From contig PHBU01000012.1 in the NCBI GenBank assembly GCA_002840685.1, positions 62,001 to 126,000 on the forward strand: a stretch of 64,000 bases of DNA. Direction: 5' to 3'. The notes below the pieces were generated by a model that made no database searches, was not told where the DNA came from, and saw only the letters and a program-made list of their open reading frames with translations. Origin of the DNA: Chloroflexi bacterium HGW-Chloroflexi-6 (GTDB taxonomy: Bacteria > Chloroflexota > Anaerolineae > Anaerolineales > Villigracilaceae). The translations under genes and the position numbers were made by a program. Of this stretch, positions 33,056 to 40,840 are shown one piece after another (position 1 is the stretch's first letter; each line of letters opens with the position of its first letter).

Positions 33056-34318
33056 ATGACATCTTTTCTCCAACTTTCGCTTCTTCTCATCATTATTCTG
33101 GTTGCCGCCAAACTGGGCGGGTATGCCAGCATTCGGCTGGGACAGCCGTCCGTGTTGGGGGAACTTCTGGTTGGTATTTTACTGGGCCCATCGTTGCTCA
33201 ATCTGTTGGGGCTGCCTCTGTTTACCGAAGCGGAAACGCTCTCGCACACCATCGTCGAGTTGGGAGAAATCGGCGTGATGTTGCTGATGTTCCTGGCCGG
33301 GCTGGAACTGCACCTGAACGAGCTGCGCGGCAACGTCAAGGTAGCCGGGCTGGCCGGGGTGATGGGAGTTGTTCTGCCGCTGGCAGCGGGTTGGATAACC
33401 GGCCTGGCCTTTGGCATGGAAAATGAGCGGGCCGCTTTTCTGGGGTTGGTCATGGGCGCGACTTCGGTCAGCATCTCGGCCCAAACCCTGATCGAACTGA
33501 AAGCCCTCAAGAGTCGCGTGGGGCTGGGGTTGCTGGGTGCAGCGGTTTTCGATGACATCCTGGTCATTTTTTTGCTTTCGCTTTTCTTTGCTTTTACTTC
33601 CGGCGCAAGCGGCCTGCTCGAAGTGCTGATCGTTTTGGGCCGGATGGTTTTGTTTTTTGGGCTGGCTTTTGTTTTTGGACTGTGGGTTTTGCCGCGCATC
33701 ATCCGTCTGGCGCGCAAGCTGCCGATCAGCCAGGGTGTACTGACCCTGGCCATTGTTACCATCCTCGGGTATGGGCTGGCAGCAGAACTTGTCGGGCAAA
33801 TGGCCGCCATCACCGGGGCTTTCATCGCCGGGCTGATGTTTGCCCGCACCCCTGAGAAGGAAGCGCTCGACCCGCGTATCTCGGCCCTGGCCTACGGTCT
33901 ATTTGTGCCTATTTTCTTTGTCAGTATTGGGCTGAAAACGGAAATTGTTCTGCAAGCTGAAACGATCCTGTTGACGCTGGTGGTGATCGTGGTTGCCATC
34001 CTTTCGAAGTGGATCGGGGCGGCCGGCGGCGCAAAACTGGCGGGATTCAACTGGCGCGAGAGTGTCCAGCTTGGCATGGGCATGGTTTCGCGCGGCGAAG
34101 TGGGCCTGATCGTGGCCAGCGCCGGAGTAGGCGCCGGCATGGTCAGTGAGACCGAATTTGCCGCGGTGGTAGGGATGGTAATTGCCAGCACGCTGATCAC
34201 CCCGCCTGCCTTGCGCGCCCTGTTCCATTTGCCGCAAGATTGGACCATCCGTTTGCCGCGATTTAAAAGAAACCCCCAGCCTATTCGTAAAGAAGAAATC
34301 AAAGAGGAGGAAGAATGA
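33056..34318 (+). CDS. Cation:proton antiporter (CPA2/KefB type)
   Basis: 420 residues with 12-13 hydrophobic helices. GLELHLNELRGNVKVA after helix 3-4, FDDILVIFLLSLFFAF (the paired acidic residues of CPA2 transporters appear here as DD), and MVSRGEVGLIVASAGVGAG near residue 343 are family landmarks. It exchanges Na+ or K+ for protons across the cytoplasmic membrane. It lacks the C-terminal TrkA-N domain of KefB and ends in an acidic tail (KEEIKEEEE). The stop overlaps the next start (ATGA), so a small soluble partner is coupled to it. Confidence 0.9.
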   Translation: MTSFLQLSLLLIIILVAAKLGGYASIRLGQPSVLGELLVGILLGPSLLNLLGLPLFTEAETLSHTIVELGEIGVMLLMFLAGLELHLNELRGNVKVAGLAGVMGVVLPLAAGWITGLAFGMENERAAFLGLVMGATSVSISAQTLIELKALKSRVGLGLLGAAVFDDILVIFLLSLFFAFTSGASGLLEVLIVLGRMVLFFGLAFVFGLWVLPRIIRLARKLPISQGVLTLAIVTILGYGLAAELVGQMAAITGAFIAGLMFARTPEKEALDPRISALAYGLFVPIFFVSIGLKTEIVLQAETILLTLVVIVVAILSKWIGAAGGAKLAGFNWRESVQLGMGMVSRGEVGLIVASAGVGAGMVSETEFAAVVGMVIASTLITPPALRALFHLPQDWTIRLPRFKRNPQPIRKEEIKEEEE

Positions 34319-34680
34319 GTCTCGTCTTATTCGTTTTGCACGACTCGGAAAAACTTCAGGATGTGTTGGCCGCCTGGGAAGAATGCGGCATCGATGGCGC
34401 AACAGTGCTCTACAATACCGGGCTGGGGCGGTTCAGGCAGAACGAGGCGCTGCGTGATGATATTCCACTGATCCCATCGTTCAGCGATTTCTTCTCCCAT
34501 CCTGAAAATCACGGCAATACTCTCTTTACCATTCTCGACGATGACAAGATCATCCCGGCCCTCGTCCAGGCCACCGAGCGCGTTGTCGGCGATTTGGGCC
34601 AGCCGAACAACGGGATTTTGGCGGTGCTCCCTGTCAGCCAGGTTTACGGCCTGCGAAAACGGGATCCATACGAGGGATAG
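34315..34680 (+). CDS. Small P-II-like protein coupled to the antiporter
   Basis: 121 residues. The pattern LVLFVLHDSEKLQDVLAAWEECGIDGATVL at the start, FTILDDDKIIPALVQATERVV in the middle and GILAVLPVSQVYGLRKR at the end gives a beta-alpha-beta, beta-alpha-beta layout like P-II signalling proteins and related ferredoxin-fold regulators. P-II-like partners are known next to several ion transporters, where they bind nucleotides or second messengers. Here the ATGA overlap with the antiporter suggests regulation of that transporter. The family call is an inference. Confidence 0.6.
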   Translation: MSLVLFVLHDSEKLQDVLAAWEECGIDGATVLYNTGLGRFRQNEALRDDIPLIPSFSDFFSHPENHGNTLFTILDDDKIIPALVQATERVVGDLGQPNNGILAVLPVSQVYGLRKRDPYEG

Positions 34681-34727
34681 CATGAAATAATGACTACCAG
34701 GCAACTTTTAAGATGAGAATTCCGTAC

Positions 34728-34760
34728 AAAAAAGAGACAAAAGTCATTTGTCTCTTTTTT
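34728..34760 (+). terminator. Terminator after the antiporter operon
   Basis: A 14-bp perfect stem AAAAAAGAGACAAA (34728-34741) with 34747-34760, and a 5-nt loop. Confidence 0.85.
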
Positions 34761-34805
34761 GTCATAGTGCTACACTAAAAAAGACACTTTTTTACGGAGG
34801 ATGCT

Positions 34806-35204
34806 ATGGGTCGTACATTTGCTTTTATCGGCGCTGGTCTGGCTTTTCTCTTTTCCCTTGGCCTGATTTTTTGTGGTGGTTTTATGATATACGCCTCTTT
34901 TGGGCAGGGCGGTCAAGCTGAATGGCAGACTGGGGGGGGGATATTTTTAGGTATCGGTCTCTTGCTATTGATAGGATCGGTTGTTCTTGTCTGGATTGGA
35001 ATGCGCGGGCAGAAAACCGAGGTGGTCCAGAATGTCACCATGAAAATGGATCTGCCTGGCGAAACCAAAGTCGAACAAATGAAATGCCAGTCATGTGGCG
35101 GGGTTATCACTTCGACCGATATCAAGATCATGGCGGGTGCGCCTGTCGTTACCTGCCCTTATTGCCAGTCCACCTACCAATTAACTGAAGAACCCAAGTG
35201 GTAA
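34806..35204 (+). CDS. Two-TM protein with C-terminal zinc ribbon
   Basis: 132 residues. Two membrane helices (about 6-28 and 43-65) are followed by a linker and a zinc ribbon CQSCGGVI ... VTCPYCQSTYQL (about residues 97-123), facing the cytosol if the N-terminus is inside. ACGGAGGA precedes the ATG. It lies 23 bp before the DUF2207-like gene on the same strand, and both are membrane proteins, suggesting a joint role. Function unknown. Confidence 0.7.
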   Translation: MGRTFAFIGAGLAFLFSLGLIFCGGFMIYASFGQGGQAEWQTGGGIFLGIGLLLLIGSVVLVWIGMRGQKTEVVQNVTMKMDLPGETKVEQMKCQSCGGVITSTDIKIMAGAPVVTCPYCQSTYQLTEEPKW

Positions 35205-35227
35205 CGTTCTAACCGGGAGGGACGTCC

Positions 35228-36889
35228 ATGAAAATGCGAATTTTATCTTTCCTGCTCGTGTTTGCGCTGGCTTTTGGGCTGGTTTCGAGCGTTTCGGCGC
35301 AAAATTATTCCTTTACGCTCGAAAGCGAAACGGCGGATGTCTACGTCAATGATGACGGCACCTTGACCGTTCAATATGCCTTTACCTTTGCGAATGCCGC
35401 CGGGGCCAGCCCGATCGACTTTGTGGATGTCGGCCTGCCGAATAGCAGCTACGATTACTCCTCCATCCAGGCCGACGTGAACGGGCAAGTTGTTTCCATT
35501 TCCAGCGATTACCAGGGCAACGGTTCGTATGGCGTGGCCGTCGAACTCGGCGCGCGCGCCATCCAGCCCGGCCAGCGCGGAACGGTCAATGTGCGGGTCG
35601 GCACCATCAGCCGCATGTTGTTCCCCGATGACAATGATGAAAACTATGCCAGCATGAACTTCTCGCCGACCTGGTTTGGTTCCGAGTTTGTGAAGGGCAG
35701 CAGCAATATCACCGTACGCTTCCATTTGCCGCCGGGAGTCAAACCCGAAGAACCGCGCTATCACCTTGCCAAGGGCGGCTGGCCGTGTGACAAGGAACCC
35801 TCCGCCGCGCTCGATGCGGATGGTCGCATCGTCTATACCTGGCAGTGTGACGATGCCAGGGGCTACACCCAGTACACTTTTGGGGCATCCTTCCCGGCCA
35901 GTTATGTGCCCGAAGGCGTGATCGTGCGCCCATCGTTCTGGGAAACGCTCGGGATTGATGAAGATACCCTTTTGGGGCTTGGTTTTGCCTGTTGCTTTGG
36001 CGCAATTTTCTTCGGCGGCCCAATTCTGGCGGCGGTTGGCGAGCACAAACGCAAGAAACAATACCTGCCTCCCAAGATCGCCATTGAAGGTCACGGCATC
36101 AAACGCGGTCTGACCGCTGTCGAAGCGGGCATTCTGATGGGTCAGCCGCTCGAAAAAGTGATGACCATGGTTTTGTTTGGCGTTATCAAAAAGAACGCCG
36201 CTGAAGTGCTCAAGCGCGACCCATTGCAGCTTGGCGTTGCCAACCCCTTACCCGAAGGCTTGCGCGAGTATGAAAAGGAATTCCTGGCCGCCTTCAAATA
36301 CGAAAAGGCAGTCGAACGCCGCAAGGCACTGCAAACCATGACGGTTGACCTGGTCAAGGCTGTCGGCGAAAAAATGAAGGGTTTCAGCCGCAAGGAAACC
36401 ATCGAATATTACAAATCGATCAATGACAAAGCCTGGGCCCAGATCGCGGCTGCCGGAACGCCTGAAATGCAAAGCCAGATGTTCGAAGAAGCCATCGAGT
36501 GGACCATGCTCGATAAGGATTACGATGATCGCGCCCGGCGCACTTTCAGGGGCCCGGTCTTTGTCCCAACCTGGTGGGGACGCTACGACCCGATCTATCG
36601 CGGACCTTCGATGGCTGGCGCTGGCGGAGTCGGCTCCGCACCCGTTTCGATGGGCAGCGGCGGACGCGCTTCGCTGCCCGGGGCTGATTTTGCCGCTTCG
36701 GTCGTCACCGGCACCCAGACCTTCGCCCAAAAAGTCCTCGGCGGCAGCTTTACCGAGGGCGTGACCAAGGTCACCAACCCGTTGCCCAAGCCCACCTCCA
36801 GTGGAGGCCGTTCGGGCGGTGGCGGCGGATGCGCCTGCGCCTGTGCCTGTGCCGGTTGCGCCTGCGCCTGTGCCGGCGGCGGACGATAG
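35228..36889 (+). CDS. DUF2207-like membrane protein with alternating Cys-Ala tail
   Basis: 553 residues. Signal peptide (LSFLLVFALAFGLVSSVSA), an extracellular beta-rich DUF2207-like domain (residues about 27-235), one membrane helix (GLGFACCFGAIFFGGPILAA, about 250-270), then a cytosolic domain with EAGILMGQPLEKVMTMVLFG. The C-terminus is Gly-rich and ends in seven cysteines alternating with alanine (CACACACAG then CACACAGGGR; Cys at about 535, 537, 539, 541, 544, 546, 548). Relatives often end in Gly runs, so the Cys pattern is unusual. The next gene, 42 bp on, is a radical SAM/SPASM enzyme, making this tail a candidate substrate or metal site. GGGAGG precedes the ATG. Confidence 0.8.
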   Translation: MKMRILSFLLVFALAFGLVSSVSAQNYSFTLESETADVYVNDDGTLTVQYAFTFANAAGASPIDFVDVGLPNSSYDYSSIQADVNGQVVSISSDYQGNGSYGVAVELGARAIQPGQRGTVNVRVGTISRMLFPDDNDENYASMNFSPTWFGSEFVKGSSNITVRFHLPPGVKPEEPRYHLAKGGWPCDKEPSAALDADGRIVYTWQCDDARGYTQYTFGASFPASYVPEGVIVRPSFWETLGIDEDTLLGLGFACCFGAIFFGGPILAAVGEHKRKKQYLPPKIAIEGHGIKRGLTAVEAGILMGQPLEKVMTMVLFGVIKKNAAEVLKRDPLQLGVANPLPEGLREYEKEFLAAFKYEKAVERRKALQTMTVDLVKAVGEKMKGFSRKETIEYYKSINDKAWAQIAAAGTPEMQSQMFEEAIEWTMLDKDYDDRARRTFRGPVFVPTWWGRYDPIYRGPSMAGAGGVGSAPVSMGSGGRASLPGADFAASVVTGTQTFAQKVLGGSFTEGVTKVTNPLPKPTSSGGRSGGGGGCACACACAGCACACAGGGR

Positions 36890-36895
36890 TATTGG

Positions 36896-36924
36896 TTTAA
36901 GGTTGAAAGTTTAACGTTATAGGT
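36896..36924. repeat. GTTGAA-type repeat between the DUF2207-like and radical SAM genes
   Basis: AGGTTGA-AAGTTTA-ACGTTAT-AGG in a seven-base register fills the gap and leaves no recognisable ribosome site for the next gene. Confidence 0.55.
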
Positions 36925-36931
36925 ATCCTAA

Positions 36932-38335
36932 ATGATTCGTGAACTTGGTCAAAATGTCAAAAAAATGGCTGCAAGATTTGCTTTTTTCAACGTTCAATCT
37001 TCAACGTTGAACGCGCAGGCTGAACTTTATCATTACGCCATCGAAAACCCGACCGAAAAGAGCCGCGTCCACCTGCGGCTCGACACGGATGGCAGCGGGA
37101 CACTGATCGTCAATGCCAACCGCATTATGCACCTGAACCCGACAGCGGCGCTGATGGCGAAGAACATTCTCGAAGGCCAGCCGGACGATGAGATTGTCAA
37201 AACGGTTACAAAAACGTGGAACGTGAAACGTGAAACGGCGCTGGCTGACCTGGAAACTTTTCACTTTCAACTTTCCAACTTAATTCGCCCGGATGGCGCC
37301 TGCCCTGTGCATGAACTGGAACTGGATACGCTGATGCCCTTCAGCGCCCGGCCTTCTGCCCCGTACCGGCTCGACCTGGCGCTGACCTATCGCTGCAATA
37401 ACGATTGCCATCACTGCTATAACCTGGAACATCCCAAACCCGGCCAGCCGCTCAAACGGCCGGAACTGAGCACCGAAGAGTGGAAACAGGTTATCGACAA
37501 AGCCTGGGCGTTGGGAATTCCGCACATTATCTTCACCGGCGGCGAACCTACTTTAAGGGATGACCTGCCAGAGTTGGTCGCCCACGCCGAGGGCAACGGT
37601 CAGATCACCGGTTTGAATACCAATGCCCGGCGGCTGAGCGATCCGAACTTTGTTAAACGGTTGGTCGATGCAGGCCTCGATCACGTTCAGATCACGGTCG
37701 AGTCGGCAGACGCCGACATCCACGATCAAATGGTCAATGCGCGCGCCTTCGAGCAGACGATTGCCGGGCTAAAGAATGTGCTGGCGACGCGTCTATACGT
37801 GATGACTAACACGACCATGCTCACCGATAATGTGGCGAGCATCCCGGCCACGCTCGATTTTCTGGCCGAATTGGGCGTGCCGACTGTCGGATTGAACGCG
37901 CTGATCTACTCCGGTCACGGTGCGACGGTCGGGAGCGGTTTGCCGGAGCGCGAGCTGGCTCCGCTGCTGGAGATGGCGCGCGCCAAAACGGAGGCGAGTG
38001 GCCAAAAACTGATCTGGTACACGCCGACCCAGTACTGCCACTTCGACCCGACCCAGATGGATTTGGGCGTCAAGGGTTGCACGGCGGCCCAGTACAACAT
38101 GTGCGTTGAGCCAGACGGGGCGGTGCTGCCCTGCCAGTCTTACTACAAGCCGCTTGGCAACCTGCTGAGCGACGATTGGGACACGATCTGGAACCATCCG
38201 CTGGCCCTCAAGCTGCGCGAACGCCGGGATCTGCCCCTGAAATGCGAAGGCTGCGCGATCCTGGCCGAGTGCGGCGGCGGCTGCCCGCTGCAGTTTGAAG
38301 ATCAAGCGTTGAAGGTTGAAAGTAAAACCTTTTGA
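36932..38335 (+). CDS. Radical SAM/SPASM enzyme with PqqD-like N-terminal domain
   Basis: 467 residues. Residues about 30-115 are PqqD-like (VHLRLDTDGSGTLIVNANRIMHLNPTAA), the fold used as a RiPP recognition element. The radical SAM core has the cluster motif CNNDCHHC (CX3CX2C, about 155) and GGEPTLRDDL. The SPASM end has CTAAQYNMCVEPDGAVLPC then CEGCAILAECGGGC (CX2CX5CX3C). Such enzymes modify peptides or proteins by radical chemistry on auxiliary clusters. Three seven-base repeats are read through as codons (about residues 19-28, 94-102, and the last ten). There is no clear ribosome site; ATG 36965 is a second start. A Cys-rich protein precedes it and a cysteine-less paralogue lies at 40841. 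Confidence 0.9.
   Translation: MIRELGQNVKKMAARFAFFNVQSSTLNAQAELYHYAIENPTEKSRVHLRLDTDGSGTLIVNANRIMHLNPTAALMAKNILEGQPDDEIVKTVTKTWNVKRETALADLETFHFQLSNLIRPDGACPVHELELDTLMPFSARPSAPYRLDLALTYRCNNDCHHCYNLEHPKPGQPLKRPELSTEEWKQVIDKAWALGIPHIIFTGGEPTLRDDLPELVAHAEGNGQITGLNTNARRLSDPNFVKRLVDAGLDHVQITVESADADIHDQMVNARAFEQTIAGLKNVLATRLYVMTNTTMLTDNVASIPATLDFLAELGVPTVGLNALIYSGHGATVGSGLPERELAPLLEMARAKTEASGQKLIWYTPTQYCHFDPTQMDLGVKGCTAAQYNMCVEPDGAVLPCQSYYKPLGNLLSDDWDTIWNHPLALKLRERRDLPLKCEGCAILAECGGGCPLQFEDQALKVESKTF
36986..37013. repeat. Seven-base repeat inside the radical SAM gene (four units)
   Basis: TTCAACG-TTCAATC-TTCAACG-TTGAACG, exactly 28 nt, translated in frame as FNVQSSTLN within the N-terminal region. 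Two further tracts lie at 37213-37238 (AACGTGA units) and 37253-37281 (CAACTTT units), both coding. Confidence 0.8.
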
Positions 38336-38372
38336 TCGGCAAAGCTTAACCTTCAACATTGAACTTTCAACG
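38304..38372. repeat. Paired GTTGAA/TTCAAC repeats at the 3' end of the radical SAM gene
   Basis: GCGTTGAAGGTTGAAAG, coding for the last residues of the enzyme, is followed 25-45 nt later by the complementary CTTAACCTTCAAC and CTTTCAACGG. The two can fold into a hairpin just before the PAS gene, so this copy may double as a processing or termination signal. Confidence 0.6.
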
Positions 38373-38380
38373 GAGAAACC

Positions 38381-38713
38381 ATGAACTGGCTTAAAGAATT
38401 CCCCGCCGCCGTCACCGTTTGCGACAAAGAAGGCATACTTCTGGAGATGAACGACAAAGCCGCCAAGACCTTCGAGAGCGACGGCGGGTATGCGTTGATC
38501 GGCAAGAACATGCTCGATTGCCACCCCGGTCTGTCGCGCCAGAAAACCGAGCGCCTGCTGGCCGCCCGCGAGAAGAACGTTTATACGATTGAGAAAAAGG
38601 GTGTCAAGAAGCTGATCTACCAGAGTCCCTGGTTTGAAGATGGCCAGTACGCCGGGTTTGTCGAAATTTCACTTGAAATCCCGTTCGAGATGCCGCATTT
38701 TATGAGAGGTTAG
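38381..38713 (+). CDS. Single-domain PAS protein
   Basis: 110 residues, one PAS fold: FPAAVTVCDKEGILLEMNDKAAKTFESDGGYALIGKNMLDCHP, a helical middle, then KKLIYQSPWFEDGQYAGFVEISLEIP. There is no output domain, so it must act by protein contact or by binding a ligand or cofactor for a neighbour. ACGGAGAA is 6 nt before the ATG. It lies between the radical SAM/SPASM gene and an M28 peptidase with gaps of 45 and 5 bp, so it is part of the same unit. Confidence 0.85.
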   Translation: MNWLKEFPAAVTVCDKEGILLEMNDKAAKTFESDGGYALIGKNMLDCHPGLSRQKTERLLAAREKNVYTIEKKGVKKLIYQSPWFEDGQYAGFVEISLEIPFEMPHFMRG

Positions 38714-38718
38714 CTCTC

Positions 38719-39801
38719 GTGAAAAAACTGTTGTGGCTGGTTGTGGTGTTGACGGTTAGCCTGGCTTGCAGAACCATCTCAAGCCAGGTTGCTGTTCCGA
38801 CGCCCATTGCCCAGCCCACCGCTGCCGCAAGCGGGACAATTGCCCAACCCACCGCCACCACCGTCGAAGCCACCCAGACCGTTTTATCGGAAAATACCCC
38901 GCAAGTTGCTGCGGTTGTTGAAGCGGCTCCGGCTGGCCTGATCGCTCGTGAACATCTTGTGGCTTTGTCTGCTGAGATCGGTCCGCGTGTTGCCGGAACG
39001 GCGGGAGAACGCGCCGCGCAGGATTATATTTTCACAGCCTTTGAATCCATCGGCTATTCGCCCGAAGTGCAGGAATTTTCGGTGGTCGAGGATGCCGAAG
39101 GCGAGACGATTGCCATCCGCTCTGCGAATGTGATCGCCGTCAAATCAGGCAAATCGTCCCAAGAGATTATCGTTGGCGCGCATTATGATTCGACTGGCGA
39201 TGCTGGCCGCGGGGCAGACGATAATGCCTCAGCCGTGGCTGTGATGCTCGAAGTTGCCGAGAACATTGTGGGGCTTGAAACGCCCTACACTATCCGCTTT
39301 ATTGCCTTTGGCTCGGAAGAAATCAACCTGAACGGTTCATATGCCTATGCCGGACAGATGAGTCGGGAAGAGATCGACAATACCATTGCCATGATCAACC
39401 TGGACAGCCTGGCTGCTGGCGATAACACTTATCTTTACAGCGATGAGGGCCGCAAAGCAGAACTGCGCGATTGGGCGCTGGCCTGGGCTGACGAGCATGG
39501 TTTTGAGCTGCAAACCATCGCCAATGTCGATCTGACCGATGATGGCTACGGCATCTCCGATCATTTTCCTTTTCAAGAAATCGGCATTCCATATGCCTAT
39601 TTCGAAGCCACCAACTGGGCTTTGGGTGATCAAGACGGCTACACCCAGGTTGACTCGCAATACGGTGAAAATGGCTATATCTGGCATACCCAATATGACA
39701 ACATCGACTATCTCGATCAAACCTTCCCCGGGCGCGTGGACGAGCATCTGAACCTGTTTGTCAGCGTCCTGCAAGCCGTTCTGACGGAATATATCCGCTA
39801 A
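38719..39801 (+). CDS. M28 family metallopeptidase lipoprotein
   Basis: 360 residues, GTG start. Signal peptide with lipobox SLAC (MKKLLWLVVVLTVSLAC), a Thr/Pro/Ala-rich spacer to about 65, then an M28 aminopeptidase-type domain. VGAHYDSTG (first zinc His and Asp), GADDNASAVAVMLEVA (bridging Asp), FGSEEINLNGS (catalytic and metal Glu), ISDHFPF and a late WHTQYDN carry the remaining ligands. It should be anchored outside the membrane and remove N-terminal residues or trim peptides. The GAGAGG ribosome site lies in a small GAGAG/CTCTC hairpin. In this cluster it could trim a modified product. Confidence 0.88.
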   Translation: MKKLLWLVVVLTVSLACRTISSQVAVPTPIAQPTAAASGTIAQPTATTVEATQTVLSENTPQVAAVVEAAPAGLIAREHLVALSAEIGPRVAGTAGERAAQDYIFTAFESIGYSPEVQEFSVVEDAEGETIAIRSANVIAVKSGKSSQEIIVGAHYDSTGDAGRGADDNASAVAVMLEVAENIVGLETPYTIRFIAFGSEEINLNGSYAYAGQMSREEIDNTIAMINLDSLAAGDNTYLYSDEGRKAELRDWALAWADEHGFELQTIANVDLTDDGYGISDHFPFQEIGIPYAYFEATNWALGDQDGYTQVDSQYGENGYIWHTQYDNIDYLDQTFPGRVDEHLNLFVSVLQAVLTEYIR

Positions 39802-39805
39802 CCTT

Positions 39806-40819
39806 ATGCAAATTTGCTACCTGCTGGTTTTTCCTGACAACGTTAAGTCCATGGAAATTCCGACCATGCCCATCATAGGCTTGAAAGATGCCCCTTACTT
39901 TCAGCCGGTTGATATCAACGTGCTTGCGATCGGGCAGCAAACCGTGCACGTTGAAGGGGTTGCTGTGACAGCCATCCGACAGCGGCTCGATGAGCGGGTG
40001 CAGGTACTCGAGTGTCATTTTAAATTGCCCGATACGCTCAGCCAGAATGCCATCCAGCATCGCCAGCGGATCGAGCGCGGCCTCAGCAAAATGTTCCTGT
40101 CTGAAAAATACCGGCTCTCAGGGCTGTACGAAGAATACATCGTCCTGCTGGTCAGCGAGATTGAAGGCACACCCGATCAGTTTATCGAGCAAAACGCTGA
40201 AGGTCTGGCCCGTTTTATGCGCTCGCAGCGTGAAATCTTTGACCAGTCCGAAATTGACGAAATCCTGGTCAGCCGGGTGCGCTACTCGCGCGACGAACTG
40301 ACCGTGGTCGATTGGGATGGCGCGGCCATTATCTCGAAAGTCGGCGATTTCCAATCCGACATCGAACTGCTCAAAATCGGCAACTATCAATTGCTGCGCT
40401 ATCGCATGTTGGACCAGTCGATCGAAGCCAGCCTGCGCCAGATCAGTGATCAGTTCAAAAGCAAAGCCAAAGGTTTTTTTCGGCCCGGCCTCGGTCGCTC
40501 CTCCTTGCGGCGCATTGTCAGCCTGCGCCTGGAACTGATGCTGGATTTTGAACATACCGATCAGAACCTGCTGCTGATCGGTGACTGGTACACCGCGAAA
40601 CTGTACTACGCCATTCAGGAAGAGCTCTACCTCGCCAACTGGAAACAGGCAGTGCAGGCCAAGCTCGACAATCTTGAGAACATCAGCACCACCATTCAGG
40701 AACATTTCGCGCTTTCATGGCGCGGGCTGATGGAACAAGCCGAACTCTTTGGCTGGATCGTGCTGCTCATCGGTTATTTTGTCTTATTCTTCATGGAAGA
40801 GATCAAAATTGGTCATTAA
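39806..40819 (+). CDS. RMD1/DUF155-like protein with C-terminal membrane helix
   Basis: 337 residues. The long N-terminal part has mixed alpha/beta character (YKLPDTLSQNAIQHRQRIERGL ... YEEYIVLLVSEIEGTP). It is followed by long helices (QLLRYRMLDQSIEASLRQISDQF, LDNLENISTTIQEHFALSWRGLMEQAE), and a last membrane helix (LFGWIVLLIGYFVLFFMEEI). The order of helical domain and C-terminal hydrophobic helix resembles RMD1/RMND1-type proteins, but similarity is only moderate. No ribosome site; the start is 4 nt after the previous stop, so translation is coupled. Confidence 0.5.
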   Translation: MQICYLLVFPDNVKSMEIPTMPIIGLKDAPYFQPVDINVLAIGQQTVHVEGVAVTAIRQRLDERVQVLECHFKLPDTLSQNAIQHRQRIERGLSKMFLSEKYRLSGLYEEYIVLLVSEIEGTPDQFIEQNAEGLARFMRSQREIFDQSEIDEILVSRVRYSRDELTVVDWDGAAIISKVGDFQSDIELLKIGNYQLLRYRMLDQSIEASLRQISDQFKSKAKGFFRPGLGRSSLRRIVSLRLELMLDFEHTDQNLLLIGDWYTAKLYYAIQEELYLANWKQAVQAKLDNLENISTTIQEHFALSWRGLMEQAELFGWIVLLIGYFVLFFMEEIKIGH

Positions 40820-40840
40820 CCCCTCCAAAAGGAGTAAAAA

